The notes under the pieces were generated by a model. That model was not told the origin of the DNA. It searched no databases and saw nothing but the letters and a program-made list of their open reading frames with translations. A DNA stretch of 11,695 nt from Azovibrio restrictus (GTDB taxonomy: Bacteria > Pseudomonadota > Gammaproteobacteria > Burkholderiales > Rhodocyclaceae): positions 1-11,695 of the forward strand of contig QKDJ01000133.1 in the NCBI GenBank assembly GCA_003252145.1, read 5' to 3'. This document shows, piece after piece, positions 1 to 8,194 of this stretch. The translations under genes were made by a program, and so were the position numbers. How positions within the stretch are numbered: the stretch's first letter is position 1; every line of letters starts with the position of its first letter.

Positions 1-341
1 TGATGCAGATATTCCTGCCAAAGCTCATCCCGGTGCTGGCCCAGGTTATAGAGCAGGTCCCAGGAATAAATGCCTGAGTCGTGGCCATCGGTAAAAACGA
101 AGCGGACGGCGTAATTGCCCACGGGTTCAATCCGGGTGATGCTCACATCCCGTTTGCCGGTTTGCAGGGTTTCCTGGCCGGGACCGTGGCCCCTGGCTTC
201 TGCGGAGGGGGTGAACACCCGCAAGAACTCGCAGCTCAGATGATGACGTTGGCCACCCGGCCAGGAGATGTCCACAACGCGGGATTGCTGATGGAACAGG
301 ATGTCCTCAGGAACGGGCGTGGAATTGTCGAGACCGGCCAT
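1..341 (-). CDS. DUF971 family protein, C-terminus cut off by window edge
   Basis: The reading frame encodes 113 residues beginning MAGLDNSTPVPEDILFHQ and runs off the left edge. It matches the DUF971 domain (also called gamma-butyrobetaine hydroxylase-like N-terminal domain): a W-P-G-G turn near residue 28, then LRVFTPSAEARGHGPGQ, a KRDV segment, the V-G-N-Y-A-V strand and a D-G-H-D-S-G-I-Y-S-W-D motif near residue 90. Family members are small stand-alone proteins, so only a short tail should be missing. The ATG at 341 is preceded by GAGGAG at good spacing. The gene is divergent from phoB across 123 bases. The biochemical role of bacterial stand-alone DUF971 proteins is not established; in many proteobacteria the gene lies next to ubiE (ubiquinone synthesis), which would be to the left of this window if that order holds here. 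Confidence 0.85.
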   Translation of the reverse strand, partial: MAGLDNSTPVPEDILFHQQSRVVDISWPGGQRHHLSCEFLRVFTPSAEARGHGPGQETLQTGKRDVSITRIEPVGNYAVRFVFTDGHDSGIYSWDLLYNLGQHRDELWQEYLH

Positions 342-396
342 GGCAGCTCCTCTTCAAGGCCCATTAGTTTAACCCAGTTGCCCCAGGCCTTGCGGA

Positions 397-430
397 CTGT
401 CATCATTCGGTAATCTCATCTTCATAGACT
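397..430 (+). promoter_or_regulatory. Pho box and -10 element of the phoB promoter
   Basis: Direct 7-mers CTGTCAT (397-403) and CGGTAAT (408-414) are separated by 4 bases, the spacing of PhoB half-sites; the first matches the consensus CTGTCAT exactly and the second in 5 of 7 positions. A looser third unit, TCTTCAT (419-425), keeps the 11-base period. Ten bases after the second unit is TAGACT (425-430), a 4/6 match to TATAAT; ten bases is also the distance I recall for E. coli phoA and phoB. No separate -35 hexamer is seen, as expected when PhoB replaces it. Transcription would start near 437, giving a leader of about 28 bases with GAGGGG (450-455) as ribosome-binding site. Confidence 0.65.
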
Positions 431-464
431 TCTCCAGAAAATTAAATAAGAGGGGTCTAACACG

Positions 465-1157
465 ATGCCTGCAAACATTCTCGTAGTCGAAGACGAACCG
501 GCGATCCAGGAACTGATCGCTGCCAACCTGCAACTGGCCGGGCATTCCGTCCTGCGCGCCGAAGACGGTGAGCAAGCGCTCAACCGGGTTCGGGACGCCG
601 TGCCGGATGTGATCCTGCTGGACTGGATGCTGCCCGGTGTTTCCGGGATTCAACTAGCCCGCCGTTTCCGCTCCGATGAGCGTACCCGCGATGTGCCCAT
701 CATCATGCTCACAGCCCGTTCCGAGGAAGTGGACAAGGTGGCCGGGCTGGAAGCCGGCGCTGACGACTACGTCACCAAGCCCTTTTCCCCCAAGGAACTG
801 ATGGCCCGCATCAAGGCCGTACTGCGGCGCCGGGCGCCTCAGATGACCGAGGACTCCGTGGATGTGGAAGGGCTTTCCCTGGATCCCATTACCCACCGGG
901 TTACCGGCAATGGCAAGCCTGTGGTCCTGGGGCCCACCGAGTTCCGTCTGCTGCACTTCTTCATGACCCACCCGGAACGGGTCCATAGCCGTACCCAATT
1001 GCTGGATCAGGTCTGGGGTGACCACGTGTTCGTGGAAGAGCGTACGGTGGATGTGCATATCCGTCGCCTGCGTAGCGCTCTGGAAGCCACCGGTCACGAC
1101 CGCCTGGTACAGACCGTGCGGGGCAGCGGCTACCGTTTCTCCGTACATCCTGAATAA
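465..1157 (+). CDS. phoB: Phosphate regulon response regulator PhoB
   Basis: This is a 230-residue OmpR/PhoB-class DNA-binding response regulator. The receiver domain (about 3-118) has the acidic pair E9/D10, phospho-acceptor D53 in LLDWMLPG, T83 and K105, the same numbers as in E. coli PhoB. The winged-helix domain (about 130-228) carries the family signatures LGPTEFRLL, the [10 protein letters not shown] helix and VDVHIRRLR, and ends in VRGSGYRFS. It is full length. PhoB binds Pho boxes upstream of phosphate-starvation genes (pst, phoA and others) after phosphorylation by PhoR. phoR begins 11 bases downstream, so the two are one operon, and the Pho box at 397-414 indicates positive autoregulation. 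The ATG has GAGGGG 9 bases upstream. The PhoB call rather than another OmpR-family regulator rests on near-full-length resemblance plus the partner kinase. Confidence 0.96.
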   Translation: MPANILVVEDEPAIQELIAANLQLAGHSVLRAEDGEQALNRVRDAVPDVILLDWMLPGVSGIQLARRFRSDERTRDVPIIMLTARSEEVDKVAGLEAGADDYVTKPFSPKELMARIKAVLRRRAPQMTEDSVDVEGLSLDPITHRVTGNGKPVVLGPTEFRLLHFFMTHPERVHSRTQLLDQVWGDHVFVEERTVDVHIRRLRSALEATGHDRLVQTVRGSGYRFSVHPE

Positions 1158-1168
1158 CCGGGAGTATC

Positions 1169-2506
1169 TTGGCCCCCCTCTGGTTCAGCGCCCTGTTTTC
1201 CCTGGCCTTGCTGGGGATGTTTCTGGTTCTACCGGTCTGGCTGATTCAGGGACCCGTCTGGGGCCTCGCCGTGCTGGCGGGCGGCTTGCTGCTGATCAGC
1301 AGCGTGAATTTCATGTACATGCTGCGTCTGCAGAAATGGCTGGAGGGTCCGCCTGATCGGCCCGTACCCCAGGGACGAGGGCTATGGAATCATATCTTTG
1401 CCGGCTTGCACCATCGGGCCCGGCTGCGACGGGAGCAGCAGCGGCTGCTGTCGGACGCCCTGGAGCGCTTTCGGCGCGCCGTGCAGGCCTTCCCGGATGG
1501 CATCATCATTTTCAACCAGCATCGCCAGATTGAGTGGATCAACGCCAATGCGGCTCAGCATTTCCAGCTGGATTCAGATCGGGACAAGGGCCAGGCCCTC
1601 ACCAATCTGATCCGCCAGCCGGACTTCGTGAGCTATCTGGTCCGAGGAGATTTCACCTCCCCGGTGGTGTTCCCCAACCCCCGTCGGGAAGGTCAGACCT
1701 TGCTCGTCCAAGTGGTCAGTTACGCCGTGGGTGAAAACCTGATCCTGTCCCGGGATGTGAGCGATCAGGAACGCCTGGATGTGATGCGCCGGGATTTTGT
1801 GGCCAATGTTTCCCACGAGTTGAAGACGCCGCTTACCGTGGTGGCCGGGTTTGCAGAAATGCTGTCCGACCCGGATCTGGAGCCCGCACCTGAGCAGACC
1901 CAACACTACATGGGCCTGATTGCCGAGCAGACCCGGCGCATGCAACGCCTGATCGAGGACCTGCTGACCCTGTCAGTGCTGGAGTCCACAACGGTCGCCC
2001 AACGGGAGGAGGTGGTGGATCTGGAACCCCTGCTCAAGAGTCTGTACGACGAGGCTCTGGTGCTGTCCACCGGGCGGCATCGGGTCAGTCTGAAGATGGA
2101 AGGTTATATCCAGCTCCAGGGAAATCCTCAGGAGCTACGCAGTGCCTTGGGCAATCTGGTCACCAATGCCATCCGCTACACCCCGGAGGGGGGCGAAATC
2201 CAGATTCGCTGGTTAGGCACCCGGGGTGGTGGTGAGTTTTCCGTCACGGATACGGGGATAGGGATTGCTGCTGAGCATATACCTCGCCTGACAGAACGCT
2301 TTTACCGGGTGGACCGGGGTCGTTCCCGGGAAACTGGCGGTACGGGTTTGGGCCTGGCCATTGTCAAACATGTGTTGAGCCACCACCAGGGGGTGCTGGA
2401 AGTGGACAGTCAGCTGGGCAAGGGAAGCCGTTTCTGTGTCCGCTTCCCCGAGAATCGCCTGCGCTATGGAGAAGATGCGGTCCGGGTTCAATCGGCCCGG
2501 GCTTGA
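1169..2506 (+). CDS. phoR: Phosphate regulon sensor histidine kinase PhoR
   Basis: This 445-residue inner-membrane histidine kinase (de)phosphorylates PhoB in response to phosphate supply, in other species through the Pst transporter and PhoU. Two membrane helices (about 5-26 and 31-53) with almost no periplasmic loop, a basic linker, and a cytoplasmic PAS domain (about 95-200) are typical of PhoR. The kinase core is complete: H box with H216 in NVSHELKTP, N box N329/N333, G1 box DTGIG at 361-365, F box ERFYRVD at 376-382, and G2 box GTGLGLAIVKH from 391. The start is TTG, with GGGAG four bases before it; no ATG or GTG lies upstream before the in-frame stop, and the next ATG (1217, codon 17) would remove most of the first helix. 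No phoU, pst or ppx gene follows; instead the gene ends directly against a convergent gene. Confidence 0.95.
   Translation: MAPLWFSALFSLALLGMFLVLPVWLIQGPVWGLAVLAGGLLLISSVNFMYMLRLQKWLEGPPDRPVPQGRGLWNHIFAGLHHRARLRREQQRLLSDALERFRRAVQAFPDGIIIFNQHRQIEWINANAAQHFQLDSDRDKGQALTNLIRQPDFVSYLVRGDFTSPVVFPNPRREGQTLLVQVVSYAVGENLILSRDVSDQERLDVMRRDFVANVSHELKTPLTVVAGFAEMLSDPDLEPAPEQTQHYMGLIAEQTRRMQRLIEDLLTLSVLESTTVAQREEVVDLEPLLKSLYDEALVLSTGRHRVSLKMEGYIQLQGNPQELRSALGNLVTNAIRYTPEGGEIQIRWLGTRGGGEFSVTDTGIGIAAEHIPRLTERFYRVDRGRSRETGGTGLGLAIVKHVLSHHQGVLEVDSQLGKGSRFCVRFPENRLRYGEDAVRVQSARA
2480..2502 (+). other. Stem-loop at the 3' end of phoR, possible weak terminator
   Basis: GTCCGGG (2480-2486) can pair with CCCGGGC (2496-2502) to give a 7-base-pair stem with one G-U pair and a 9-base loop, ending just before the phoR stop codon. 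No run of T follows on the plus strand (TTGATCAATACTC), so it is at best an inefficient terminator. It lies wholly inside coding sequence and could be a by-product of composition. Confidence 0.3.
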
Positions 2507-4117
2507 TCAATACTCTTCGTTGACCACATAACTGACCCGGTCGAAGTCTTCGCCCCGCTGCAGCATGTGCTTCAGGGTGATGGGCTCAAGTTTTTCATCC
2601 TCGCACAACACCATGTGACGTTCGGGACGGTACAGGCCGCTAGGCAGGACCAGGGATGTGGGGGCGTTGATAGCCGACACGGCGGGCAGCAAGAAAGCGC
2701 GCACATAGGGCTCCCCATTGCCCCGGGACGAATCTCTTGGCTGGATGGCAACTCCCTTGGGCATGCCGGGCAGGACGGATACCCCCAGAATCAGGTTGCC
2801 TTCGCTGTTTTCCTGCATCAGCCAGCTGGCTGCGCCCAGCAGATACCGATCTCCATCGTGGGGACAGAGGGCCAGCAACTGGCTATGGAGCATTTTCTGC
2901 CCAGCCACGGTACGGCACAGGCGAAAGCCATTGGCCGAGTGATTGATGACCTGCCAGTTATCCACCGGGTAATCCAGATTGCACTGCCGGATGTGCAGCA
3001 TGCTTTCCGGTTCCACCATATGGCGGAAGGTGGCCATGTCATCAAAATCATTGCGGGAATAGGTGCGGACGGCTTCTGGTTGGGCGAAGGGCTGACCGCT
3101 GATGGCCAGATGCATGTTCTCGAAGCTTTGACACACCTTCACCTGGCCGGTGGCATCGAAACGCCGGAAGCGGCGGGGGATGGCGCTCTGGGTCCAGGGG
3201 CCGATAAGTTTGTCCAGCAACTTGCGGGCGTGGGCATTGGTCTCTTCACCCAGGCCCAGCTGAGAGGGCAGAATTTTCTGCTTCAATTGGGTCTGAACCT
3301 GGCCCAGTTGCATGGTCAGGCGGCTGGTATCCAGGCGCCGGGCCGACTCGGCCACCACCCCGTTGTTGGCCGGGTGCAGGGCTTTATCCTGCATCAGATC
3401 CACTACGAAAGGAGGAACCTCCAGATCGGAATCCACGGACTGTACGGATACCAGTGGTGCCCATAGATAAGCCCAACGCCGGATCAGGTTCTGATCCCGT
3501 ACCGTGTGGCTGTAGGGGCTGGCCAGTTCGATGAGCAGCAGGGTCACATAGCTGGCCGTGCAATGGGTGATGTGCTGCTCCCCTTCCAGGGGGTCCACGA
3601 CCGGAACGATGGCAACGCCCCATTCCTCAGCCGTTTCGTAATAACCGTGCAGGTCCAGCCAGATACCGTGGGGCAGTTCCTGGCGCGCCCGGTAGTGCTC
3701 ATGAATGATGGCGCCGGTGTAATACAGATTGCGGTGCAGGATACCCGCCAGATAATTGGCGTAGTTGGGGTCCTCGGGGTCCGCATGGATACCCTGGGCG
3801 CAGTAGCTGTAGGACTTGCCCATTTTGCGCCAGGTTTCCACTACCCGCAGGAAGCGGGACTCTTCCAGCTCAGCCAGGGGCAGGGCCTTGTTGTGATAGG
3901 TCCGGGCCAGTTCTTCGGCCACGAAACACAGGGGAATGCGGATCTGTTCGAGAATACCCAGATGAATCTCGGGGCTGGGAGGACTTGCCTTGAGGCTGTC
4001 CAGCATGGCGTTGATCTGTTCCAGAGCCTCGGAAGGATTGGCCAGCGGCAACTGAGCGATCAGGTTGGCGCCGGTTTCCATATCGGTGATCTGGATGGCA
4101 GGGAGTGCTGCAGTCAT
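2507..4117 (-). CDS. Uncharacterised 536-residue cytoplasmic protein with PilZ-like motifs
   Basis: I do not recognise a named family with certainty. There is no signal peptide or membrane helix. The N-terminal part (about 25-310) is mostly helical, with conserved-looking patches W-R-K-M-G near 96, Y-C-A-Q-G near 105 and an H-E-H motif near 139. Residues 312-322 read IPRRFRRFDAT, and 390-398 read VINHSANGF, which resemble the arginine motif and the (D/N)xSxxG motif of PilZ c-di-GMP receptors, followed by beta-rich sequence to the C-terminus. The spacing between the two motifs is longer than in canonical PilZ, so c-di-GMP binding is an inference only. The ATG at 4117 has GGAG eight bases upstream. 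The stop abuts that of convergent phoR. The gene follows the dehydrogenase on the same strand after 100 bases containing two inverted repeats, so it may have its own promoter. Confidence 0.8.
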   Translation of the reverse strand: MTAALPAIQITDMETGANLIAQLPLANPSEALEQINAMLDSLKASPPSPEIHLGILEQIRIPLCFVAEELARTYHNKALPLAELEESRFLRVVETWRKMGKSYSYCAQGIHADPEDPNYANYLAGILHRNLYYTGAIIHEHYRARQELPHGIWLDLHGYYETAEEWGVAIVPVVDPLEGEQHITHCTASYVTLLLIELASPYSHTVRDQNLIRRWAYLWAPLVSVQSVDSDLEVPPFVVDLMQDKALHPANNGVVAESARRLDTSRLTMQLGQVQTQLKQKILPSQLGLGEETNAHARKLLDKLIGPWTQSAIPRRFRRFDATGQVKVCQSFENMHLAISGQPFAQPEAVRTYSRNDFDDMATFRHMVEPESMLHIRQCNLDYPVDNWQVINHSANGFRLCRTVAGQKMLHSQLLALCPHDGDRYLLGAASWLMQENSEGNLILGVSVLPGMPKGVAIQPRDSSRGNGEPYVRAFLLPAVSAINAPTSLVLPSGLYRPERHMVLCEDEKLEPITLKHMLQRGEDFDRVSYVVNEEY

Positions 4118-4159
4118 GGTGCGGGCTCCGCAATCTCGAAAGATCAGAATTCCGCCAGT

Positions 4160-4182
4160 TTAGCACTCTCATGAAGTGCTAA
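4160..4182. promoter_or_regulatory. CIRCE-like inverted repeat upstream of the 536-residue protein gene
   Basis: TTAGCACT (4160-4167) is perfectly mirrored by AGTGCTAA (4175-4182) with 7 bases between. The arms match those of CIRCE, the HrcA heat-shock operator (TTAGCACTC-N9-GAGTGCTAA), but the gap is shorter: read as 9-base arms it is N5 with one mismatch. It lies 43 bases upstream of the minus-strand start at 4117, where an operator could act. It could also be a simple RNA hairpin in the leader. HrcA binding is not implied by the sequence alone. Confidence 0.45.
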
Positions 4183-4210
4183 GGCATGGGTCTGACATCA
4201 GGCCCATGCC
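4183..4210 (-). terminator. Hairpin 7 bases after the dehydrogenase stop, probable imperfect terminator
   Basis: GGCATGGG (4183-4190) pairs perfectly with CCCATGCC (4203-4210), and the stem continues through a G-U pair into CTG/CAG, leaving a very small loop. It begins 7 bases beyond the TAA of the large dehydrogenase gene, where a terminator belongs. In the direction of transcription it is followed by TTAGCACTTC, not a T run, so termination may be partial, allowing read-through into the next gene, or the hairpin may stabilise the 3' end of the mRNA. Confidence 0.45.
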
Positions 4211-4217
4211 ATTCGGA

Positions 4218-7200
4218 TTACAGCAATACCCGCTCAATGCCGCCGGTATTGGCCTGTTTGACGTAGTCGGCCATCCAGTTGTCGCCGAGCAGATGCTTGG
4301 CCATTTCCACCACAATGTAGTCGGCCTGGACATTGGCATCGCCCCGGTAACGGGAAAGACCCTGGAGGCAGGAGGGACAGGAGGTGAGAATCTTTACCTG
4401 CCCGTCGAACTGGTCGGCCCGCAGCTTGGCGGCACCCTGTTCGATTTCCTGTTGCTTGCGGAAGCGTACCTGAGTGGACACATCGGGCCGGGTCACGGCC
4501 AGGGTGCCGGATTCACCGCAGCAGCGATCAGACAGATCCACGGGCTGACCCATGAGCTCATTGACCACCTTGATGCCCGAATGAACCTTCATGGGAGTGT
4601 GGCAGGGGTCGTGGTACATGTAGCGGGTCCCCTGGACACCCTCCAGCTTCAGGCCTTTCTCCATCAGGTATTCGTGGATGTCCAGCAGGCGGCAGCCCGG
4701 GAAGATCTTCTCGAACTGGTACTTCTGCAGCTGATCCATACAGGTGCCGCAGGAGACGATTACCGTCTTGATATCCAGGTAATTGAGGGTGTTGGCCACC
4801 CGGTGGAACAGGACCCGGTTGTCCGTGGTGATCTGCAGGCCCTTGTCCTCTTCGCCTGCCGAGGTCTGGGGATAGCCGCAGCACAGGTAGCCCGGGGGCA
4901 GCACCGTGGTGGCGCCCACCTGATAGAGCATGGCCTGGGTGGCCAAGCCAACTTGGCTGAACAGGCGTTCGGAACCGCAACCGGGGAAGTAGAACACCGC
5001 ATCGGACTCGTCCGTGGTCTTCCGGGGATTGCGGATGACCGGGATCACCGTGTCGTCCTCAATATCCAGCAGAGCTCGGGAGGTGCGCTTGGGCAGGCCG
5101 CCGGGCATGGGCTTGTTGATGAAGTGGATGACCTGGGCCTTCAGCTCCGGGCGGCCCAGGGTGGCGGGCGGATGCTGTGTCGAATCCTGGATCAGTCCCA
5201 GAGACTTGCCAATCTTGTGGCCCAGGCGCTGGGCCTTGTAGCCCCAGTCGATCATGAACTTGCGCACCAGCTTGATGGTGGCCGGGTCCTTCATGGTCAG
5301 GAAAGCCATGGCGGCGGCAGTGCCGGGAACGAACTTCTTCTTGCCCTGCTTCCGAAGGAAATTGCGCATGGCGATGGTCACATCACCAAAGTCGATATCC
5401 ACTGGGCAGGGGTTGAAGCACTTGTGGCAGACCGTGCAGTGGTCGGCCACGTCGTTGAATTCGTCAAAATGCTGCAGGCTGATGCCGCGCCGGGTCTGCT
5501 CCTCGTAGAGGAAGGCTTCGATCAGCAGACTGGTACCGAGAATCTTGTTGCGCGGGCTGTAGAGCAGGTTGGCCCGGGGCACGTGGGTGGAGCAAACCGG
5601 CTTGCACTTGCCGCAGCGCAGGCAGTCCTTGATGGAATGGGAGATGCGCCCCACTTCCGACTGCTCCATGATCAGGGATTCGGTGCCCAGCAGGCTGAAG
5701 GAAGGCGTGTAGGCGTTGGACAGGTCGCCGCCGGGCATGAGCTTGCCCTTGTTGAAGCGGCCTTCCGGGTCCACCTGGGCCTTGTAATCCCGGAAGGGAC
5801 GAATCTCTTCTTCCGAGAGGAATTCCAGCTTGGTGATACCGATACCGTGTTCGCCGGAGATGACCCCGTCCAGACCACGGGCCAGGTGCATGATGCGTTC
5901 CACGGCCCGGTTGGCCGTCTGCAGCATCTCGTAATTGTCGGAGTTCACCGGGATGTTGGTGTGCACATTGCCGTCCCCGGCGTGCATGTGCAGGGCTACG
6001 AACACCCGGCCCCGCAGCACTTCCTTCTGCACCGCATCCAGCTTGCCCGACAGGGGCTGGAACACGGGGCCGTTGAAGATGCTGTCCAGGGGCTCCTTCA
6101 GTTCTTTCTTCCAGGACGCCCGTACGGAGTAATCCTGGAGCCGGTGGAACAGGACGGGATTGGCGGCCTTGTTGGTCAGGTCCGTGGCCAGGATGCCGAA
6201 CTCGGCAAAGCGCTGTTCCGCCTGGGCCAGGGGCAGGTCCATGTTGTCCAGCATCCACTGCCAGCGGGCGCGGACGAAGGCCACGTGTTCCAGGGCCTGG
6301 TCACGCCGGTCGCCAATCAGTTCGGCCTTGTCCAGGCTGGTGTCGCCCACCTTGACGGGCAGATCACCCTTGAGGAATTCCGTCAGGGCGTCACACAGAT
6401 CCAGCTTGTTCTGGATGGACAGTTCGATATTGATGCGCTCGATACCATCGCAGTACTCGCCCATGCGGGGCAGGGGAATCACCACGTCTTCATTGACCTT
6501 GAAGGCGTTGGTGTGGCGGGAAATGGCGGCAGTGCGGGAGCGGTCCAGCCAGAATTTCTTGCGGGTTTCCGGGGTCACGGCGATAAAGCCCTCGGCCCCC
6601 CGGCTGTTGGTCATGCGCACCACTTCCGAGGCGGCGGTCATCACCGCGTTTTCGTCATGGCCGACGATGTCGCCGATCAGCACCATCTTCGGGCGACCGT
6701 GGCGCTTGGCCTTGGTGGCGTAGCCCACGGCCTTCACGTAGCGCTCGTCCAGGTGTTCCAGGCCCGCCAGTTGCACCCCGGCCTTGTGGCCGTCGCCACC
6801 CGGTTTGAAATAGTCGGTGATTTCCACAATGGAGGGCACGGCTTCACGCACCTGGCCGAAGAATTCCAGGCAGACGGTGCGGGTCACCGGAGGCATCTTG
6901 TGCAGCACCCAGCGGGCAGCCACGATAATGCCGTCGGTGCCTTCCTTCTGCACCCCGGGCACCCCGCCCAGGAACTTGTCGGTCACGTCCTTGCCCAGGC
7001 CGGTCTTGCGGCAACGGGCGCCGGGCATTTCCAGAACCTCTTCGGAGAGCAGTTGCTTGCCTTCCGCGTCAAAACGCTTGAGGCGGAACTGCACCAGCTC
7101 CTGCTCGTGAATCTTGCCGAAGTTGTGGTTCAGGCGCTCCACTTCCAGCCAATTGCCGTCCGGGGTCACCATCTTCCACCAGGCCAGGTTGTCCAGGGCG

Positions 7201-8093
7201 GTGCCCCAGAGCACGGCCTTCTTGCCGCCTGCATTCATGGCGATATTGCCGCCGATGCAGGAAGCGGAAGCGGAGGTGGGGTCCACGGCGAATACCCGTC
7301 CGGCCTTGCTGGCAGCGTCAGACACCCGGTCAGTCACGACCCCGGCGCCGGTACGGATGGTGGCGTAGGGCTCAGAATGTCCGGGCAGGACGATTTCTTC
7401 CACCGGACCCAGGTCGATGAGCTTTTCGGTGTTGATCACCACCGAGTAGCGGGACAGGGGCACGGCGCCCCCTGTGTAGCCGGTGCCGCCTCCCCGGGGA
7501 ATGATGGTCAGGCCGGACTCGATGCAGCCCCGCACCAGGGGGCCGATTTCCTCTTCCGTATCCGGATAGAGCACCACGAAGGGGTACTCGACGCGCCAGT
7601 CGGTGGCATCGGTCACATGGGCCACCCGGGCCAGACCGTCAAAAGCGATGTTGTCCTTGCGGGTGTGGTGGCCAAGAATCTTCTGCACCTGCTTGCGCAG
7701 CCTGTGGGTTTCCTGGAACCACTGCTCGAAGCGGCCTACGGCTTCCTTGGCGGCCTGGACCAGCCGGGCCACCTTGGCGCTGCGATCCGGGTCTTCGCCC
7801 TGACCGGCTTCCCGGCGCTTTTCCACTTCGGCCAGACGATGGTGCAGAGCATCAATCAGGGCATGGCGCCGTTCCCGATTGGCCAGCAGGTCGTCTTCCA
7901 GATAGGGATTGCGTTGTACGACCCAGATGTCACCCAGCACTTCGTAGAGCATGCGGGCGGAGCGGCCGGTAACCCGCTCTCCCCGTAGCTCATCGAGTAT
8001 CTTCCAGTGATCCTCACCCAGCAGGCGGATGACGATTTCCCGGTCGGAAAACGAAGTGTAGTTGTAGGGAATTTCTCTGAGGCGTGCGGTCAT
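4218..8093 (-). CDS. Fused DUF3683 / FAD-linked D-2-hydroxyacid dehydrogenase / Fe-S oxidoreductase
   Basis: One 1291-residue polypeptide joins functions that glycolate oxidase splits into GlcD and GlcF. In order: a DUF3683 N-terminal region (about 1-150, [19 protein letters not shown]); an FAD-binding 4 domain with the pyrophosphate loop [10 protein letters not shown] at 200-209; the FAD-oxidase C domain with [10 protein letters not shown] from 702 and GEHGIG from 747; two 4Fe-4S motifs (C824, C827, C830, C834 and C886, C889, C892, C896); and two CCG domains (C1039, C1071/C1072, C1115/C1118 and C1164, C1191/C1192, C1239/C1242). It probably oxidises D-lactate or a related 2-hydroxyacid and passes electrons through the clusters to the respiratory chain; the substrate cannot be read from sequence. 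No signal peptide is seen. I chose the ATG at 8093; an in-frame TTG at 8123 would add 10 residues but has no ribosome-binding site and lies at the predicted transcription start. Confidence 0.93.
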   Translation of the reverse strand: MTARLREIPYNYTSFSDREIVIRLLGEDHWKILDELRGERVTGRSARMLYEVLGDIWVVQRNPYLEDDLLANRERRHALIDALHHRLAEVEKRREAGQGEDPDRSAKVARLVQAAKEAVGRFEQWFQETHRLRKQVQKILGHHTRKDNIAFDGLARVAHVTDATDWRVEYPFVVLYPDTEEEIGPLVRGCIESGLTIIPRGGGTGYTGGAVPLSRYSVVINTEKLIDLGPVEEIVLPGHSEPYATIRTGAGVVTDRVSDAASKAGRVFAVDPTSASASCIGGNIAMNAGGKKAVLWGTALDNLAWWKMVTPDGNWLEVERLNHNFGKIHEQELVQFRLKRFDAEGKQLLSEEVLEMPGARCRKTGLGKDVTDKFLGGVPGVQKEGTDGIIVAARWVLHKMPPVTRTVCLEFFGQVREAVPSIVEITDYFKPGGDGHKAGVQLAGLEHLDERYVKAVGYATKAKRHGRPKMVLIGDIVGHDENAVMTAASEVVRMTNSRGAEGFIAVTPETRKKFWLDRSRTAAISRHTNAFKVNEDVVIPLPRMGEYCDGIERINIELSIQNKLDLCDALTEFLKGDLPVKVGDTSLDKAELIGDRRDQALEHVAFVRARWQWMLDNMDLPLAQAEQRFAEFGILATDLTNKAANPVLFHRLQDYSVRASWKKELKEPLDSIFNGPVFQPLSGKLDAVQKEVLRGRVFVALHMHAGDGNVHTNIPVNSDNYEMLQTANRAVERIMHLARGLDGVISGEHGIGITKLEFLSEEEIRPFRDYKAQVDPEGRFNKGKLMPGGDLSNAYTPSFSLLGTESLIMEQSEVGRISHSIKDCLRCGKCKPVCSTHVPRANLLYSPRNKILGTSLLIEAFLYEEQTRRGISLQHFDEFNDVADHCTVCHKCFNPCPVDIDFGDVTIAMRNFLRKQGKKKFVPGTAAAMAFLTMKDPATIKLVRKFMIDWGYKAQRLGHKIGKSLGLIQDSTQHPPATLGRPELKAQVIHFINKPMPGGLPKRTSRALLDIEDDTVIPVIRNPRKTTDESDAVFYFPGCGSERLFSQVGLATQAMLYQVGATTVLPPGYLCCGYPQTSAGEEDKGLQITTDNRVLFHRVANTLNYLDIKTVIVSCGTCMDQLQKYQFEKIFPGCRLLDIHEYLMEKGLKLEGVQGTRYMYHDPCHTPMKVHSGIKVVNELMGQPVDLSDRCCGESGTLAVTRPDVSTQVRFRKQQEIEQGAAKLRADQFDGQVKILTSCPSCLQGLSRYRGDANVQADYIVVEMAKHLLGDNWMADYVKQANTGGIERVLL

Positions 8094-8102
8094 GTGCAGG
8101 TG

Positions 8103-8120
8103 CGGCGAAGCCGGTTCCTT
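8103..8120 (-). promoter_or_regulatory. Distant Shine-Dalgarno plus small hairpin before the dehydrogenase start
   Basis: On the minus strand AAGGAA (8120-8115) is the only purine-rich site near the ATG at 8093, but it lies 21 bases away. Between them CGGC-TTC-GCCG (8113-8103) can fold into a 4-base-pair hairpin; if folded, the effective spacing falls to 10 bases. The alternative is that AAGGAA is not used and initiation is weak. Confidence 0.3.
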
Positions 8121-8130
8121 CAAAAACGGG

Positions 8131-8136
8131 ATTTTA
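8131..8136 (-). promoter_or_regulatory. Candidate -10 element for the dehydrogenase gene
   Basis: The minus strand reads TAAAAT here, 5 of 6 positions of the sigma-70 -10 consensus. The expected -35 position (around GCCCAA) has no match, which suggests an activator-dependent or weak promoter. Transcription would begin near 8124 and give a leader of about 30 bases to the ATG at 8093. Confidence 0.35.
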
Positions 8137-8142
8137 ACTTAC

Positions 8143-8190
8143 CCGCCCATGCCTTGGGCGGAGCGGGAAGCATTTCGACCGGATTCCCGC
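8143..8190. repeat. Two consecutive inverted repeats in the dehydrogenase upstream region
   Basis: CCGCCC (8143-8148) mirrors GGGCGG (8156-8161) with a 7-base loop. Directly beside it GCGGGAA (8163-8169) mirrors TTCCCGC (8184-8190) with a 14-base loop. Both are perfect in their arms. They lie where the -35 and upstream activator sites of the candidate promoter would be, so they may be protein-binding dyads; neither is followed by a T run. Confidence 0.4.
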
Positions 8191-8194
8191 CTAT

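Noticed and set aside
2567..4174. Two plus-strand open frames (2567-3466 and 3506-4174) opposite the 536-residue protein gene.
   Set aside because: They lack ribosome-binding sites and have shadow-type composition; the minus-strand frame has a good start and runs continuously to the phoR stop.
4160..4182. A genuine canonical CIRCE element.
   Set aside because: The spacer is too short and one arm position mismatches, and no chaperone gene is adjacent. Kept only as CIRCE-like.
4176..7988. A very long open frame (about 1270 codons) on the plus strand, antisense to the dehydrogenase.
   Set aside because: It mirrors the codon bias of the real gene, whose GC-rich codons give few stops on the opposite strand. 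Its product is an H/G/Q/V-rich low-information sequence without recognisable motifs, while the minus-strand frame has complete flavin and Fe-S motifs.
4202..8153. The 9-mer GCCCATGCC occurs on both sides of the dehydrogenase gene (4202-4210 and 8145-8153), suggesting flanking repeats or attachment sites.
   Set aside because: Nine bases is short enough for chance in GC-rich DNA, each copy is explained by its own local hairpin, and the gene between shows no mobility features.
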